Assembly: GCA_001939145.1 (NCBI GenBank) | Contig: LSRX01000259.1 | Location: 643,380-707,379, forward strand | Source of the DNA: Symbiodinium microadriaticum | Taxonomy: Eukaryota > Sar > Dinophyceae > Suessiales > Symbiodiniaceae | Length of the DNA stretch: 64,000 bases | Direction of reading: 5' to 3' | Shown here: piece after piece, positions 1 to 21,242 of the stretch | How positions within the stretch are numbered: position 1 is the stretch's first letter | Layout of the letters: every line of letters begins with the position of its first letter | The notes under the pieces: generated by a model | The model's database searches: none | The model's input: the letters and a program-made list of their open reading frames with translations, nothing else | What the model was told of the DNA's origin: nothing | Made by a program: the position numbers and the translations under genes

Positions 1-710
1 GAATCGCAAGGGGTGTCCCCCTTAAGTTTTTCTTGAAGCTAGACTCCAAAATCTTAAACTCCCAAATTTGGTCCAATCCTCTCCTCTGCTCGTAGTCCAG
101 ATCCAAAGTACAAAGAGAAGTGAACACACATATCTGCAGTGAATGGGAACAACTTTCCTTTGCTCGTGGGCTAGAACCGAAATACAAGGAGAAGTGAACA
201 CACATACCTGCGTTTAACGGGAACAATACCTGTAAATTTATAACACCTATTCATGATATGGTCTAGCTTGTAAGATGGCGTAGCACCCATCAGGCACTGT
301 TTGTTTTCATATTAGTTCCGGTTCATTGTAATCTTTTCTGGAGATGAAAGGAAGTATTAAGTGGGAGAACTAAGATGTCGGGTGCATCAAGCATGCATGC
401 CGGTCACCAAGCCAATCTTCCGAACCGTATGGAAATTCGATGTATAACATGGTGGCAGTCATCGGATTGTCATGTAAGATGTGGGATGCATCGAGTACGG
501 ATACCGGTTGACAAGCCAATCTTTCGAAATGTATGGAAATTCAATATTAAAATATATCTCAGGGCATGTCCCAAACTTTTCGGAATTATGTTTCTGCAAT
601 GTATTACTTATATGTATGGTATTTAGCTAAGCATCTTATATTGTATATACAAAAAGCTAGCTAAATAGACCCTAAAGGTATGGGGCACATATATATATAT
701 ATGTACATAC

Positions 711-816
711 ATACCTTAACCTACCAAAGCCTACTTTTTTGTGGGCTCTTATTATAAATCCTTAAATCTGGAATTTCTAGTGACCCTACAAAAAAGTTTT
801 GGGTAGGTTAAGGTAT
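711..816. mobile_element. MITE-like inverted-repeat element
   Basis: Perfect 15-bp inverted repeats at 711-725 (ATACCTTAACCTACC) and 802-816, with a second inner pair around CTACTTTTTTGTGGG and CCCTACAAAAAAG. A (TA)n run precedes it. No target duplication was evident. Confidence 0.75.
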
Positions 817-1530
817 AGTTTATGGTATAGGCGGTATAGGGTTTAGGGGTTAGCCCTGATGCCCCAAACATGAGGCCCTACCTCCAATCATACCTTAAAT
901 CCCTATCACCCAAACAAGCTCAAACTCGAAACCCCACAGTCCTAAATAGGACCAATGAGACCCTAGAGAACCCTTGTGAACCCTACTGTAATCCCTACAA
1001 GACCCACAGACAACTCGAAAGCCCCTAGTAGAATCTAATGCGGGAACCTCTTCGGCTGCCTCTGTATTGAGGCTTGCCACGAAACCTCGGTCTTGAGCTG
1101 TCTTAGGCTTCAGCTGATAGCGAGGGGCCCCCGAATTCTGCGAGTAGTACGAGCTTCGGGCTGAAACCTTTGCTACCACGAAAAAAAGCTGAGCCTTAGC
1201 TGGGTAAAGGCGAACCTGAGCAGTAAGTAGGCCTGCATGAACGGATCTGAAGCTCTGCAGCCGAAGGTGCCTACTTTGTCTTGGCTTCGATCCAGGGGTC
1301 CAAGTGCTCTTGAAGGGTTCGAAGACACCGAAAGCATGCCCCACTCTGCTTCACTCTAGGACCTTTGCAAAAGCCCGTCGCCCTGACACTGATTGATACA
1401 TGCATCCGTCACGTCTTCAGAGTGAAATCAGACCTGTCGATCGGAAGCCGAGTTTCACACTCCTAAACCCCTAAACAATGCTGACAACTCTGGAGCGCGT
1501 CAGCTAAACTCTAAACCCTGTTAATGTAGC

Positions 1531-1630
1531 GGCCTCAATAAATTAGAATAGGGTTCTGGGGTATATCAACATACTAAGTCTTTTTTCATTGGAGCCCCCA
1601 AAATAGTATAGGTAATTATTCTTTTAAGGC
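1531..1630. repeat. family C element, copy 1
   Basis: Opens GGCCTCAATAAATTAGAATA, then GGGTTCTGGGGTAT, and closes GGAGCCCCCAAAATAGTATA, GGTAATTATT, AAGGC. This is the best full-length copy and serves as the reference for the family. The two ends are imperfect inverted repeats. Confidence 0.75.
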
Positions 1631-1729
1631 ATCTATCTTAGCTGGTCTCTGCAGGCCGTGCGGCTGACATCTGAGAAAAAGCCGGGCTGGTTCTGCTTGT
1701 TCAGGCAGGGCGCCTGGCTCTGCTCAGGG

Positions 1730-1840
1730 TTTATGGTTTAGGGTTTAGGGCTTAGGGTTTAGGGTGTAGGGTTTAGGGGTTTAGGGTGTAGGGTTTAGGG
1801 GTTTAGGATTTAGGGGTTTAGGGTTTAGCGTATATCGGGT
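1730..1840. repeat. telomere-like heptamer island (TTTAGGG)n, degenerate
   Basis: About a dozen TTTAGGG or near variants in one orientation, interior to the sequence and adjacent to the MITE at 1875. Confidence 0.9.
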
Positions 1841-1874
1841 TTACACTCTCACAACTGTTTAGGGTTTAGGGAGG

Positions 1875-1973
1875 CTCCAAAACCCCTTAATTAAGGAACA
1901 TACCTTAAGTCATAATTGTATAACCCTAGTATGATTTAAGGCTTTTTCCTTGATTATATAAGGGGTTTTGGAG
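1875..1973. mobile_element. MITE-like inverted-repeat element
   Basis: Perfect 15-bp inverted repeats CTCCAAAACCCCTTA (1875-1889) and its complement (1959-1973). An inner pair (TTAAGGAA, TTCC) makes it nearly palindromic. It sits just after a heptamer island. Confidence 0.75.
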
Positions 1974-3393
1974 TCTCTGGGTGTTTAGAGGGGTTGGGTT
2001 TAGGACCATTGGCTTGAAGGACCCTTGCAGCTCTCAGTTTACGTGTAGTTTCTTCAAGGTTGGGCCACACTCTGCTAGGGCAGGCAGGCATTTGCAAGAA
2101 AAGCTTCCGAACCAAAGCAGACATGCTGCAGACAGGTGCTAGAGCCCATCCCTTAACTCCGCAACCGCTGCCGGTTTGCGCATCAGGGCTTTTGTAGGAG
2201 AGACCTTTTCATACTGACGGCATGCACTTTTATTGTGGCTTAGTCCCTCAACCCTAAAACCCTATGGAACCCTTGAACGACCACTCTGGGATGGAGCACC
2301 AGCAAGTGCATCATGTGCTTGGGGAAGCGGCTCCGGTCCGTGGACGCTAGCTGCAACCTTAGGAGGCTGGGCACGTCTTGTTTCTGGAGACTGAGGGCAC
2401 ACAGAAGACGGTATGACAACATGGAAGAAAAATACAAACTCAATCGGAAGCAGTCCACCGATCCTTTTCTAGCAGGCATAAGGGACGTGTCAGGCCCCTC
2501 GCGCATCTAGCCCGTACTTCTCGCTCTCGCTCTTCTTCGCCAGGGCATGCGAGGCGGTTTAGGCCCCCCGGCCACTAGGGCCCCCCATGTGTTATGGGGC
2601 TTTGAGGAGGCGTGAGGACAAGGTTGACGTGTTTCCCCCGGGACAAACCATTTGAGAATAGAGTACGAAACTCTCTCTTTCTCTCTCTCTCTCTCGCTCG
2701 TTCTCCTCTGTCTTGCGATGCCCACGGGATGCAACGCAATGGCTGCAGTTCACAGTGAGCCCAGTACGACTCAAACAGGCAATATCAATACTTGTATACA
2801 TAGACATACATAAACAAAACCGCTGAGAGATCGATAGCTAATGTTGAAGCAACTTCTGTGCAAGATGTACTGTGTTCTCTGGGTTGGCATTCCTGAAGAG
2901 TCTGTATTCCCCACCCATACATGAACATGCATGAGCTTTGAAGTGCAAGGTTCTTGGATTGCGTGAGTTGGCGTTGCTTCTCCCTACCCGTGGTAGCATC
3001 TAACTGGCCGAAGCAGGAAGCACTGTCCATCACATTTGCCTCCATCCCTTGGCATCGCACTGCATCAGTCCACTTTCAAGATGTTCTTGAAACATCGTGT
3101 GCCCTCCACGCCCCATTACCAACGTGGGCTCCCGTCCCTAAAGAACCGTAGTCAAGAACTCATCGGACAGGTAAGTGGGCTTCCAGGCAAAGGTTAAAAG
3201 TCGCCTTGGCCCCATCGCTCCAGGTGCTGCTTCCACAAGCCTCCTGCCTGCGGTGCCTGCAAAAACCGAGACGTCCGGCCAGGCTGAATTAGAGTAGAAG
3301 CCAGAGAATCGAATCATGGGCATTTCGCTACGAAGCAAGCTTTGGATGGGTTTGTTCGAACTTCTCGGGCCGCTACTGTGCGGAGCCTAGAGC

Positions 3394-11158
<7,765 letters not shown>

Positions 11159-12539
11159 GATCAAGCACTCGGCAACGGAGGCCACGAAAGTCCACGAGCT
11201 GTGCTATATGTTGGTGCGCTGGAGCCCAATGGCAGTGGAAACATCATGCAGGTGGCCTGCAGGAAGCCTCCAGGCAAAAATCTGAATTGAAGCCCCAAAG
11301 CCGCAATGTCGAAGAGCTGTAAGTACCTCTCTCCAACTGTCCCCACAATGTTTGGTGCGAAGGCTGCACGTGCAGGCATTCACGGTGCGATCACCTCCGA
11401 ACTCGCCTTCCCAGACCAAGTCCTGAATCCTAAACCTTTGTCCGATAAACTGAAACTGGGATGCAGTGGACATGCCAACCTCATTCCAGGAGGCATGAAG
11501 CCCGTTAACAGCAGACCAAGCATGCCGCGGTCATGAAACCCTACACCATACAATAATAATAGTAGTAATAATAATGATAATACTAGCACTAATAGTAGTA
11601 TAGTAATAATAGTATTCCGAATAGTCGTGATCGTAATCGTATGTCGTTTAAGCGTTTCGCCCTCAACCCTCGGAGGGGCTTCGTCCGAGGCCCACTTATC
11701 GCCCTACTCATGCCATAGGCCCCTATGCCGCTATTCCCGTAAGCATTTGCTCTTTCAATCGCTCCCTAAACCCTCATGCATAAGCTGCCAAGTGGCGGGA
11801 TTTGTCCGCGCAGCAATTTATCCGGGTGCTCCGCTGGGATCCTGGCGATCGGGATGTCAGAGTTTACGGTTTGGGGCTTGTGATTTCGGGTTGGCGTTTA
11901 GGGCTGTAAGTTTTGAGCCTTGCAAGCTTGAGGGTTTACGAGTTTGTTAAGCCCGTCGGCAGCGGCAAATCAGAATCCTCGATGAGATCTAAACCTACAG
12001 CCCCAGAAATCCTAAATAAGAGGGGTGTAGGGTTCAGGGTCCTAAAAAACACGCTACATCCTGAAGCCCAAGCAATCCCTCTATAACTCAAGGAGCATTC
12101 CACAAGCAAGGGGTCATTTGGCCCTCTGATTCTGCCTGCAAGGATCCCTCCTGTCCTCAAAATACCGAATGCCACGGTTCCAACCCAGAATAATCCTCTA
12201 AAGCCCTGTGAAAATCTTATACAACCGTTTATAAGAAAACCTGAACACCTTTATAGCACAAACCTACACATCACTTAGAAAACAGGAGCCATGGCAGTCT
12301 GCTGCAAATGGGCAGCTGTCACTCTGTATGCTAAGCTTCCTGCCAAGATGCCCAGGTTATCGTTGAGCCAAGTACGGCAAACCCCACACCCTATAAACCG
12401 TGGTTTAGGGCTTCAGTGCTTCAGGGTTTAGGTTCTTACGGACGTAACAAATAACTGACGATGGATCCAAGGAGCAAGGAAGATACATTGTCAGCCTAAG
12501 ACAGATACGGTAAAGACTCAGTCAAGACTAAACGAACCC

Positions 12540-12765
12540 ACCAGATTGAGGGGCGCAGAAAAGTCACTGCTACGTGCTAAGGAGAGGGAAATCGTAAGCA
12601 TTCGGTGGTGCCGGCCCTGGTTGCTTCGTCTCCTCGAAGCTGCAGCAACGGTGTACTTCCTGTCCTTTCTGGCCAACACGTTCATGAAGGCGTCTCGAAT
12701 GTCCAACCCCCGCCAGGCATCACCAGGTAGTACGCTAGGGCCACTTGCCTCGGCGGTAACAACTA
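12540..12765 (-). CDS. candidate exon, unidentified
   Basis: An open minus-strand stretch has protein-like composition, including RGLDIRDAFMNVLARKDRKY followed by an Arg/Ser-rich part. It sits between the ankyrin exons and beta-tubulin on the same strand, so it could be a downstream exon of the ankyrin gene or a separate gene. No family was recognised and no splice sites were fixed. The call rests on composition and strand only. Confidence 0.2.
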
Positions 12766-13168
12766 AGGCCAACCGGCTTTAACTAAGTTGCCCATGAACC
12801 CCACCTGACGGCAAGCAGGTCGTCCAATTTTTGGCATGCTCAACAACGTAGAGCGCCATTCAGCACCAACGGCTACGAATATGTCCGCCTCGAGGTGCTA
12901 CAGTCCGAGTCAGCCGGCAGGCCTATACCTATACAGCTTTGGACTTGGGGTCAAAGGATTTCGAACCTTTCGGTTGTATGGTACAGGCCGTAGAGATGAG
13001 GTTGGGGGGGGGGGGGCGTTGAGTTGGGGGTGGCGGAGTACTGGAAGCGCAATGTCCCAAACAAAACATGGGATCCTCCCATGCTCCATGCATCCCAACT
13101 CCTAAGCATACCCTTTGAAGTCCCGTGCTCTTTTGCCAAGCTCTCTATACACCGCCTCCTCATGTGGG

Positions 13169-13258
13169 AGCCTTGATGATTAGAATAATGTTTTGCAGTA
13201 TATCATACTATACTTCCTTAACATAAGGAGCCCCCAAAAATAGTATCTGCCCCTATCT
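13169..13258. repeat. family C element, copy 2
   Basis: GAGCCTTGATGATTAGAATA at the left and AAGGAGCCCCCAAAAATAGT at the right match copy 1 in order and spacing. Confidence 0.7.
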
Positions 13259-13371
13259 TACACACCAGACCCTACAAATCTCTGAACCCTCAACCCCGAA
13301 GCCGTGAGCATCAATAGGCCTGACATCCTTAGGAGCTGCATACAGCCCAAAATCTTAAACGGTAGGGGAAT

Positions 13372-13423
13372 ACATACCTACCTACCTACCTACCTACCTA
13401 CCTACATACGTACATACAGACAT

Positions 13424-13478
<55 letters not shown>

Positions 13479-13530
13479 CGTGTATACATGCATATATGTA
13501 TGCCCACATGTATGCACACATGTGTATATA
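13372..13530. repeat. compound microsatellite (CCTA)n, (CA)n, (TA)n, (TG)n
   Basis: A CCTA run, then CA, TA and TG runs in order. The CA and TG parts are complementary and could fold back. No gene seen. Confidence 0.95.
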
Positions 13531-14897
13531 AAAATGTATAGCGGGAAAAAAAGAGAGAGAGAGAGAGATGAGAACCATACCAGAGGGGTTAAGCTTAAGG
13601 ATCAAGCCGACATTCCTACACCGTAAAGCCGCACAACGAGTCCTGGCTTCTAGGGAGGCGCCGCCCCGGAGTAGCACCTGGTCGGCTTACCTATAGCCGG
13701 AAAGACCTACCTCTTTAGCATTCCTTATTATGGGTTATGTATATAGTTACTCAATCTGGTAGGTCTGGTACGGCTTACAGGCTCTACTGGCCTTCTGGAG
13801 TTTATGGATTAGGGTTTCGGGCTACGGGCCGCACAGGCATTTTGTAAGGCATCTGCACGGCTGTAGAAGGAGGTCTTGCGCTGGAGGTTTCATAAAGATG
13901 GCCGTAGGTTTAGGGGCGTAGGAGTTTTACAATAATTAAGCATATGGTTCCGTGTTTGCGCGCTAACTTTGCTCAAAAAATGGACAGATGCATGCGTGCA
14001 GTCAGAATGGGCTCTCGTTGGTTCTACTTGTAAACACTGTGCAACAGTGTCACCCGCAGTTTGCACTTAAGCCGACATGTTCAGGTGTGGTGTGACAGCA
14101 CATCTGGGTTGCATTCAAACTGGGCAGCTTTGTGAGGGCATCCGCGCCTGCCATGACCCTGGACACCACACATGTTTTTCATAGCTCGCAAGTCCGTCAA
14201 GCCCTAGAGCCGCAAGCCCGAAACCTTGAACTCCGGAAACTCCACCATCCCCTTAAACTCTAGGCCCTAAGACCCCAATCCTTAAACCCAACAATCTCTT
14301 CAACAAGAAACCTCCGACAGAACCCTGCCCGACCCTGACCCAGAAACCTCTTTTGAACGAGGTCTCAAAAGTCCCCAACTCCGAAACCCTATATCCCCAA
14401 ACCCTAAACCCTCATAAGTCCTATTTTCTGGACCTTGCGTCACTAAACGCCCATCCCCGACGGCACCTGGACCAGCTTCGTCAGCTCTTCGTCGGCCTCG
14501 AGGCCGCCGTTGATGCCTCTTACTTGGAGGATCATGGGACTTGGTACGTCAGGTGATATGTACCTTACTTAATGAAGGTTATAGAGGAGCTCTAACCATG
14601 CTTGCCTTACTTGTAACCCTACTTACGCAACTCCCAGGTCCTTTACGTAGGGCTTTGGATTTAGGGGTTTGGGGCTTAAAGGTTTGGGGTTTGAGGGTTT
14701 GCGGATTGAAACTGAGGGTGTAGGCGTTGGGGCTGAAGGGCTTAAAGTTCTGGGAGCTTGGGTTCAATGGCTTCGGAGTTGATATGCATTCTTCAGGGCT
14801 TGGGGCCCGACAGCCTGGGCTGGTATCTTGTTGCAGAGCCATGGCTGAGCTTCTGCTACAATAGTCGGCCCTACGGGCATCATGACTCTTTACTTCT

Positions 14898-14985
14898 GGG
14901 CCCTAAACCCTAAAACCCTAAACCCTAAACCCTACAACCCTAAAACCCTCATAAACCCTAAAGCCCTAAACCCCAAACCCTCTGT
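14898..14985. repeat. telomere-like heptamer island (CCCTAAA)n
   Basis: Opposite orientation to the 1.7 kb island. About nine units. Confidence 0.9.
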
Positions 14986-15802
14986 ACTTCTGGGCCCAGG
15001 TCCATGCAAACCACGACCTCCTCAACCCTAAGCGCTGTTGGGAGGTCCGTGTGATCGGGGTGGGAGCCTTGGGATGCCCGGACTGGTGCTGACATAGGGA
15101 TGAGGCCTAGTTTTAAAGTTTAGGGACGTTTAGGGTGTAGGATGGCCTTCCTTAGGCCCGAGGTCACAAGCTGGAAGTCTCCGTCGTCTTACCTGCAGAC
15201 TGTTTTGGACTTCTGGCCGCGAGTTGCGACTTCAGGCACTGCCCCTTATGAACCCCAAGGCACCCCCTAACAAGTAACTCAAGGCCAAGAGAGAAAACAC
15301 AGACTGCGAATGCCACGAAACCTGACAAATCCCGAATCCCAACCCAAAAAAACCCTACACCACAGACCCAAAGCTGGAAACGCAAGGTTGTGCCCTGAAT
15401 GCCATTCGGTCGGAGGTTTCACCAGCGCCAACACGCTTGAAGCCCACCCTACCCGAGAGCCCAGTACCCCTTCATTAAGGATATTCCTTGTAAATTGAGC
15501 AGTATTGGGCTCTTTGGGTATGACTCTAAATGGAGCTGGAATCACGGGGACCCTGCGGCACAGTTTGCTCCCCTTTGTGGCAGGCCTATTCAACATGTTC
15601 ATTCTGAGGCGGCATCTTCTTGTCATACCTGGGCTTTCTTGTGCCATCTTCCATTTCTGGACCTGAAATGAACTATCCCCAAAACCGATCAGACTATTCT
15701 GGTTTCCATGGAGCAGCCCTAGGTCGATTGCAAGTAGGATAGAGCTGATGCAGGAGACATCGGGCTCTGGGGAACACAAAAATCCGTATCCCGAAGTAAA
15801 CC

Positions 15803-18097
15803 CCGCCCTTCATGTCGGCCTCGAAGAGCCACGAAGTGAAGAGGAGTAACTCCGTCCTTCTACAGGGCACACTCAGGGCCCCTTAAAAGGATGGTTTTGG
15901 GTTTAGGTCGGGCATGAAAAACCGGGAAGCACACGCAGTAGATACTCTCACCACCACCAGCACCGGTGTGAGTCTTACTACCCAGGTCTCTTACTATCTA
16001 GCCAGGTCTCTGTCTTCGATTTACAGGGCTTCTGATGCCCAGGACCTCGGATGAGTTCGCATTATGCCTGCCAAAATCCTGCACGATATGGGAGCTTCAG
16101 AAAATCAGGGACCCTACATTCTGCGGAACCCTACACAGAGTATCCTTACTATAAAGGCCCCTCGATACGCTATCGAAATTATTTGTGACATCCCGATCAG
16201 TTCAAGACTTGCTGGTGCGAATGCTCGCAGTAAAATACATTTTGACAAGATCTACTACTGATTGTAAGCATAAGCAGGAAAGCAAATAAAACTAATGTCA
16301 CTAGTGACTAGTGCACCTTCTTAGTACTCTTCATAAGACCAGCAGTGCAAATCACACTGCCTCAAAACCCAAACAAGCAACACAATCTAACTCAAAAAAC
16401 CTGAACACTGCCACCTTTACCTCGAATCCTCAACCGCCCGAAACCCTTCATGCTTGCACTTAGACTTACCCGTAGAGCCACAAGCCCTAAACCTTATAGA
16501 TCCCTTTACAGGCACCCTATATACGGCCCTAAGACTTGGGAGGAGACAGGCAACAGCCCCAATCCTAAACCTCGAAATCTTCTAAAACCCTTTCAAACGC
16601 TTTCAAAGGCTACGCACAGCCACATCTAAAGCTTGGTTTTTATTGTAGTAGGGCCTACGGCTGACCTACAACCGTGTAACCCACCGATCCCCATAAGTAA
16701 ACCCGACAGCCAAGTCTTCATTGTACACAAAGCTTAAAACCATTGCAAGCCTCATTAAGAGTGGCGGAGGGTTGCTGATGGCGAGATCCCCCCGAACAAA
16801 CTCTTAAACCCCGTCCTTGTTCTTGGCTCTGGCATCGGCTTTATGCTCAAGGAGCCACATGGAGACGTCGCGGATGCCTTTAAGGCTTCGTTTTAGAGGT
16901 TTATCGGGGCTAAGGGTTCAGGGCTTAAGGTGTGTGTGTGATTTTCTTATCTGAGAGGCCGAGGCTTGATTTCAGGGCTTATAGGTTCCGGCTTGATGCT
17001 GCCGGTTGCCTTTGGTTGTGGCATGTGGCTTAAAAAAAAATATATATATATATATATATTTATTTATTTATATTTATATTTATTTATATCAATTACTAAG
17101 GTCTAGGTGCACTAGGTTCAGAATTCAGGAGGCCCTCAGTCTCTTGGTAGGGGGGCTTCTGCCTCTATTCTGATCCTTTATTGTCCAGATTTGAAGCTTG
17201 AAGTTCCCCATCGACATGCTGGACCTGAACAAAGGGTTATTTGGGGCTTGTTTCAGGTTTAAGGTGTATTGCAAAAGCCTACTCGGAAACATGAGGGGAA
17301 ACCACACAGGGCCGCTAAAGTCAGTAGGGATTGGCATGCCACACGCCCCACTAACACGGCTGTTTTGCAGGAACTCAGTTCGCAGAAACGGCATGCCACG
17401 CTCGCATCATGCAAACTACAGGGCGAACTACGAGGAATACACGGATTTCTGCAACAATGACAATTATCCAATAGTTACGAGTCTGCACATTAATCCGCAA
17501 CTCGGCAACCGGGTCAAAAACGACGGCCCTCAAGAAGAATCACTTTCTCCCCTTCCAGAACGAGGAGTCTTACCACTTACCATCTACACCAACAAGACTC
17601 CAAACTCTAAACACTGCGACGAGAATTTCGAGGACAAAGATTATAAGTCTTCCACCCTTTACGGCTTTTAGCCTTGTGTGGCTCCGGCATTCATGCGGCC
17701 CTGATTTAAGTGCTTAGCCCTTGCAATGACGTACGTCCCTAGTTGTGAGTGTTACGGTCGCCTTGGCTTGTAAGCGGCAACCACTTTTGCTGCCGTTCTC
17801 GGATCAATGCTTTCGGTCTCCAGATCCTAAAGAAAAAAACAGAAAAGAGCCAGTGCAAACTCCAAAGCAAAATACTGCACATGCCAAAATCCTTGAGGTG
17901 ATGTGTAGGTCGTTGGCCGTGGCTTCTGTCCCACTTGGAGCTTGGGTTGCTGAGCTATGCGGCTTAGGGCTTAGGGTTTAGGAAGGTTTAGGTTCTGTAT
18001 TGAGGTCTAGTCTGTTACCGAGTTATAGAGAACCGGGAGACAGCCAGCCTGCGTTGGTGGCATCGTGCAGCGGCTGGTAGTAGTTCTCGTTCCTCGG
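15803..18097 (-). CDS. ankyrin-repeat protein, partial (three exons)
   Basis: Three short exons join into a canonical 33-residue ankyrin repeat plus the start of the next: about 18097-18049, then 16877-16816, then 15856 to about 15803. The joined peptide reads PLHDATNAG, IRDVSMWLLEHKADARAKNK, DGVTPLHFVALRG, with TPLH and LLEH at the expected spacing. The first intron (18048-16878, GC donor, AG|GC acceptor) is phase 1. The second (16815-15857, GA donor, AG|GA acceptor) is phase 0. Ankyrin repeats mediate protein binding, and nothing here shows the partner. The first exon may extend upstream to about 18115, and its acceptor is uncertain. The end of the third exon is unclear because GC and GT donors are both possible at 15802-15807. 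I could not find the N- and C-terminal parts. Exons further downstream toward 11.2 kb are likely. Confidence 0.75.
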
Positions 18098-20436
18098 CTG
18101 CGACGGGTAAGAGGATGCTCGAATTAATATCACCTTCGTGTGGAGCTGCCCCACTTCAACTTAAAAAACAAAGCCCCAAGTCCGAAAATAACATCATCCC
18201 ACACAACCTGACACTCCGCAACATCTGTCGCCTCTCACAGGAAAAAACCTGCACAAACTCGGATCAGCAAGCACGGAAACCCACCCAACCCAAAACAGAC
18301 ACGAACAGCAGAACTGTTACGTACAGGCTTTCCATTGCAAGTGGTTCCCAAACCTATATCTAACAATCTCCAGCCTAAACCCTGAAAGCACCCGCACCCC
18401 AGCGGCGAGGTGCCGAAACTCCTTAGGCCCTCAACCCTTTCCCTTCCCAAATCGCTGGGGTTTGTCCCCATCAAGAAGTGGGGTGATGATAGGTGGCATT
18501 ACGGAATATTCGGGAGTCCCGCGCCGAACTTACCTTCATCTCACCTATTCGGTCCCTTTCCATTCCGGCTTTGGTATGGGTTTAAGGGTTATGGGCCGGG
18601 TTACGGTCTTTTTTTCGGAGGGGACGGGAAAGGCGGTTTAACATCCCACTGCCGAGTTGCCACTCCTGTCGGTTTTCGCCTTCGCCGGTGATCTTGTGGA
18701 CCAGGCCTTTGGCGAACAAATGTCTCCGCTTCACTTGCCGTAACGTGTTGCTTTATGCGACTAAACCTTGAATGCTAAACCTATAAACCCTAAACCCTAT
18801 GACGCTATAAAGCATTCTGAACCTAAACTCAGGTTCGCCTCTCCTCTCTTCTAAGCCCTCGTTTACACTTCCACAAGATGGATGGTTTGGTTGTGTAGCG
18901 TTCGGGGTATTTCAGAAGCCCCTAGATTGGTGTAGATTCGAAGATTTCAGCGATTTCAGATTTCGAGTTTACGGTTGCTTAAATTTTGTTCTGCCACCCG
19001 CCTGGCGACCAGGTCGCGCTGCTGTGGGGCTGAGGGTTTAGGCTTTGCGGTTTTAGACGGTTTGGGGTTCATGTTCGGGGTTTACTTAGTGAACAGCTAA
19101 GTGCAGGACCTGACGCGTTCACATCTTTATGGCTCCGTGTGCAAGAACCTACCCACGCACAGATCATGACTTGATGCGCATGTTATATTAGTCGTCTCAT
19201 CAATCACTCAGCGTTGCTGCGCATGATGTGGTAGTGAACTCATTCAAGCAAACATTTGTTCGTGCACAAGGTCGTTTAGCCCCCGATATATAACTGACGA
19301 TGTCTCCATGCAAAACACGTCGCTCTGCTTCTTAACCCTCCCGATCGTTCCCATGCATCCATTTGCACTCCTTCCTTCACACGTTCACGAGTCGTACGCA
19401 GTCTTCCTGCAGCAGATCCTAGCTCTGTTTTGGGTTGAAGGTTCAGACCCTGTCACCCCGAAATCTCAAGTCAAGGTTAGTGTTAGTATAGGAGCCTCAA
19501 TAGCCTCAGCAAGTAGAATCGGGTCTTGAGGTATGTTGCATTATAAGTAATAAAGAACCCCAACAAATATACATTGGCAATTTATTCCGACCTCTACCCG
19601 GACTCTTCCCGTCTATGTTACCGGAAGTGTCGGCCAAGCCACACTGAGTGTTTACATACTCCTCCGCGGTCTTCAGCTTGGCCTGCGACTTCACAGGCTG
19701 TTGCTGTAGGATACGCGCAGAAAAAGAGTTCCAGCAATACAGCGGCACGAAACGGAACAATCAAAATGATGCCGGCAAGTGAGAGCAGTGCTCATGTTGC
19801 TGCAAGAATCCTGGCAGGAAGAAGAATCGGCATTCGGCCTTTCAGACCTCTCCTGCTTTCACCGTCCTGGAGCGACCTCTTAAGCACGTAGGATGTAAGA
19901 GTCAACAAATCTTTGCGATGAACCTCACCTTCTACACCTGTATTCCCGCTGGAACCCATGCCAAAATAATGCAAGAAGCTTCATTTTTACCATGAGGTAG
20001 ACATGCAGTGACTACGTAACACACCTGAGAGGAGTTACGGCAGACCTGAGGCAACCTCAACACAAAAAGAGTAGCAAAACCCCTGGCTTTCCTTCCCTAA
20101 ATCTCTCATCCCGACTTAAACCCTCAAGCCGTAACCCCCAGGATTCCAAAAGCCTTAGCCACACCAAAAACCCTCAACTATATATACACTCGAGCATCCT
20201 GGACCCTCCACCCCTAACTACCCATGAGCCCAAACACGACGGCTACTCCCAGAGCCCTGAAAGAACCCATAAAGGAATACCTTTTAACTATAAGAACCCT
20301 GTTCATCTCTAAGTGCTCGGGGCGCGCGCCGTCTCCACCACGTGCTTCAGAAGCACCTCCATGGCCGGTACCTGTGCTGTCGGGGGTCCCTTTGGGGGGC
20401 TCCTATCGTTTAGGCGGTTCAGGGCTTAGGGTTATA

Positions 20437-20600
20437 TAAGGCTGAGGGTTGCTATGAGGGTTCCTGTAAAGTTTCCGTTGAGGGTTGCTGCGAGGGTTCC
20501 TGTAAGAGCTCGATTGAAGGGTTGCTATCAGGGTTCCTTCATTGCTCCTGCAAGGGCTCGTTCAACAAGAAAGAAGGATTTCTCGAAAGGTTCCCTTATA
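20437..20600. repeat. minisatellite, about 48-bp units
   Basis: The phrases GAGGGTTGCT and GAGGGTTCCTGTAA alternate in about three degenerate copies. Heptamer-derived in appearance. Confidence 0.7.
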
Positions 20601-20791
20601 AGGAATCCTCCGAGGGTTTCCATGAAGGATTTAGGGCTTCGGGGTTTCGCGATGAGGGCTGTGAAGCGCTAGGTTGAAGGATCTGTGGGAACGTTTGGGG
20701 ATTTCGTGGTTTGGGCGTTTAGGCGACATAGGGCTAAGCTCTCACAGTGTGGGAGGTGCGACTTTCTTATGAGTCACAAGGCGACGCGACC

Positions 20792-21210
20792 TCAACATTC
20801 ACGCCCAGACGTCCGATGAGCACGATGACGGCCCAAACGGATGCCATACTTGGGTGCAACCATGACTCGATCTCGCAGCTGAAGATGTAAGTCTGTGCCG
20901 CATGCACAAATCCAGCACGGAGTGTTGAATTTTCAACACCCCGAAGAATCAGCCTCACAAAGGTGTCTACCTGACATGGATAATCGCTCCAGCCGAGGTC
21001 CCCCGGAATCGAAATGGATTCCCAGACCTCCCGCGGGACGGCCGCCGTCAAAGCAACTGGGTCCCTGGCTCCAACCTGGCTTTGGGGGGAGCGACGCTCA
21101 ACCTCCCGCTGCAACAACTCGTACATTGAAGTCCATCCTCCAGGGTTCTTTCAATTGGGAGTCCATAGGGATCGTTCTTTGCATATGTGTGTGCGCGTGT
21201 ATATATATAC

Positions 21211-21242
<32 letters not shown>

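Larger units (their letters stand above)
1..3393. other. spacer downstream of beta-tubulin
   Basis: Apart from the inverted-repeat elements, family C copy 1 and a heptamer island, I see no supportable gene. The open frames here are short and lack recognisable protein character. Confidence 0.6.

Noticed and set aside
14420-14560. Protein-like stretch on both strands (plus LDQLRQLFVGLEAAVDASYL, minus GGLEADEELTKLVQ)
   Set aside because: Both strands read equally well, and I could not link either to a neighbouring exon by phase.
17198-17671. Plus-strand frame of 157 codons
   Set aside because: Asn/Tyr/His-rich low-complexity sequence, opposite to the ankyrin gene's strand and without domain evidence.
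17760-17826. Minus-strand peptide DLETESIDPRTAAKVVAAYK
   Set aside because: It is protein-like with a good acceptor, but it lies inside an ankyrin intron whose flanking exons join perfectly without it. At most it is an alternative exon.
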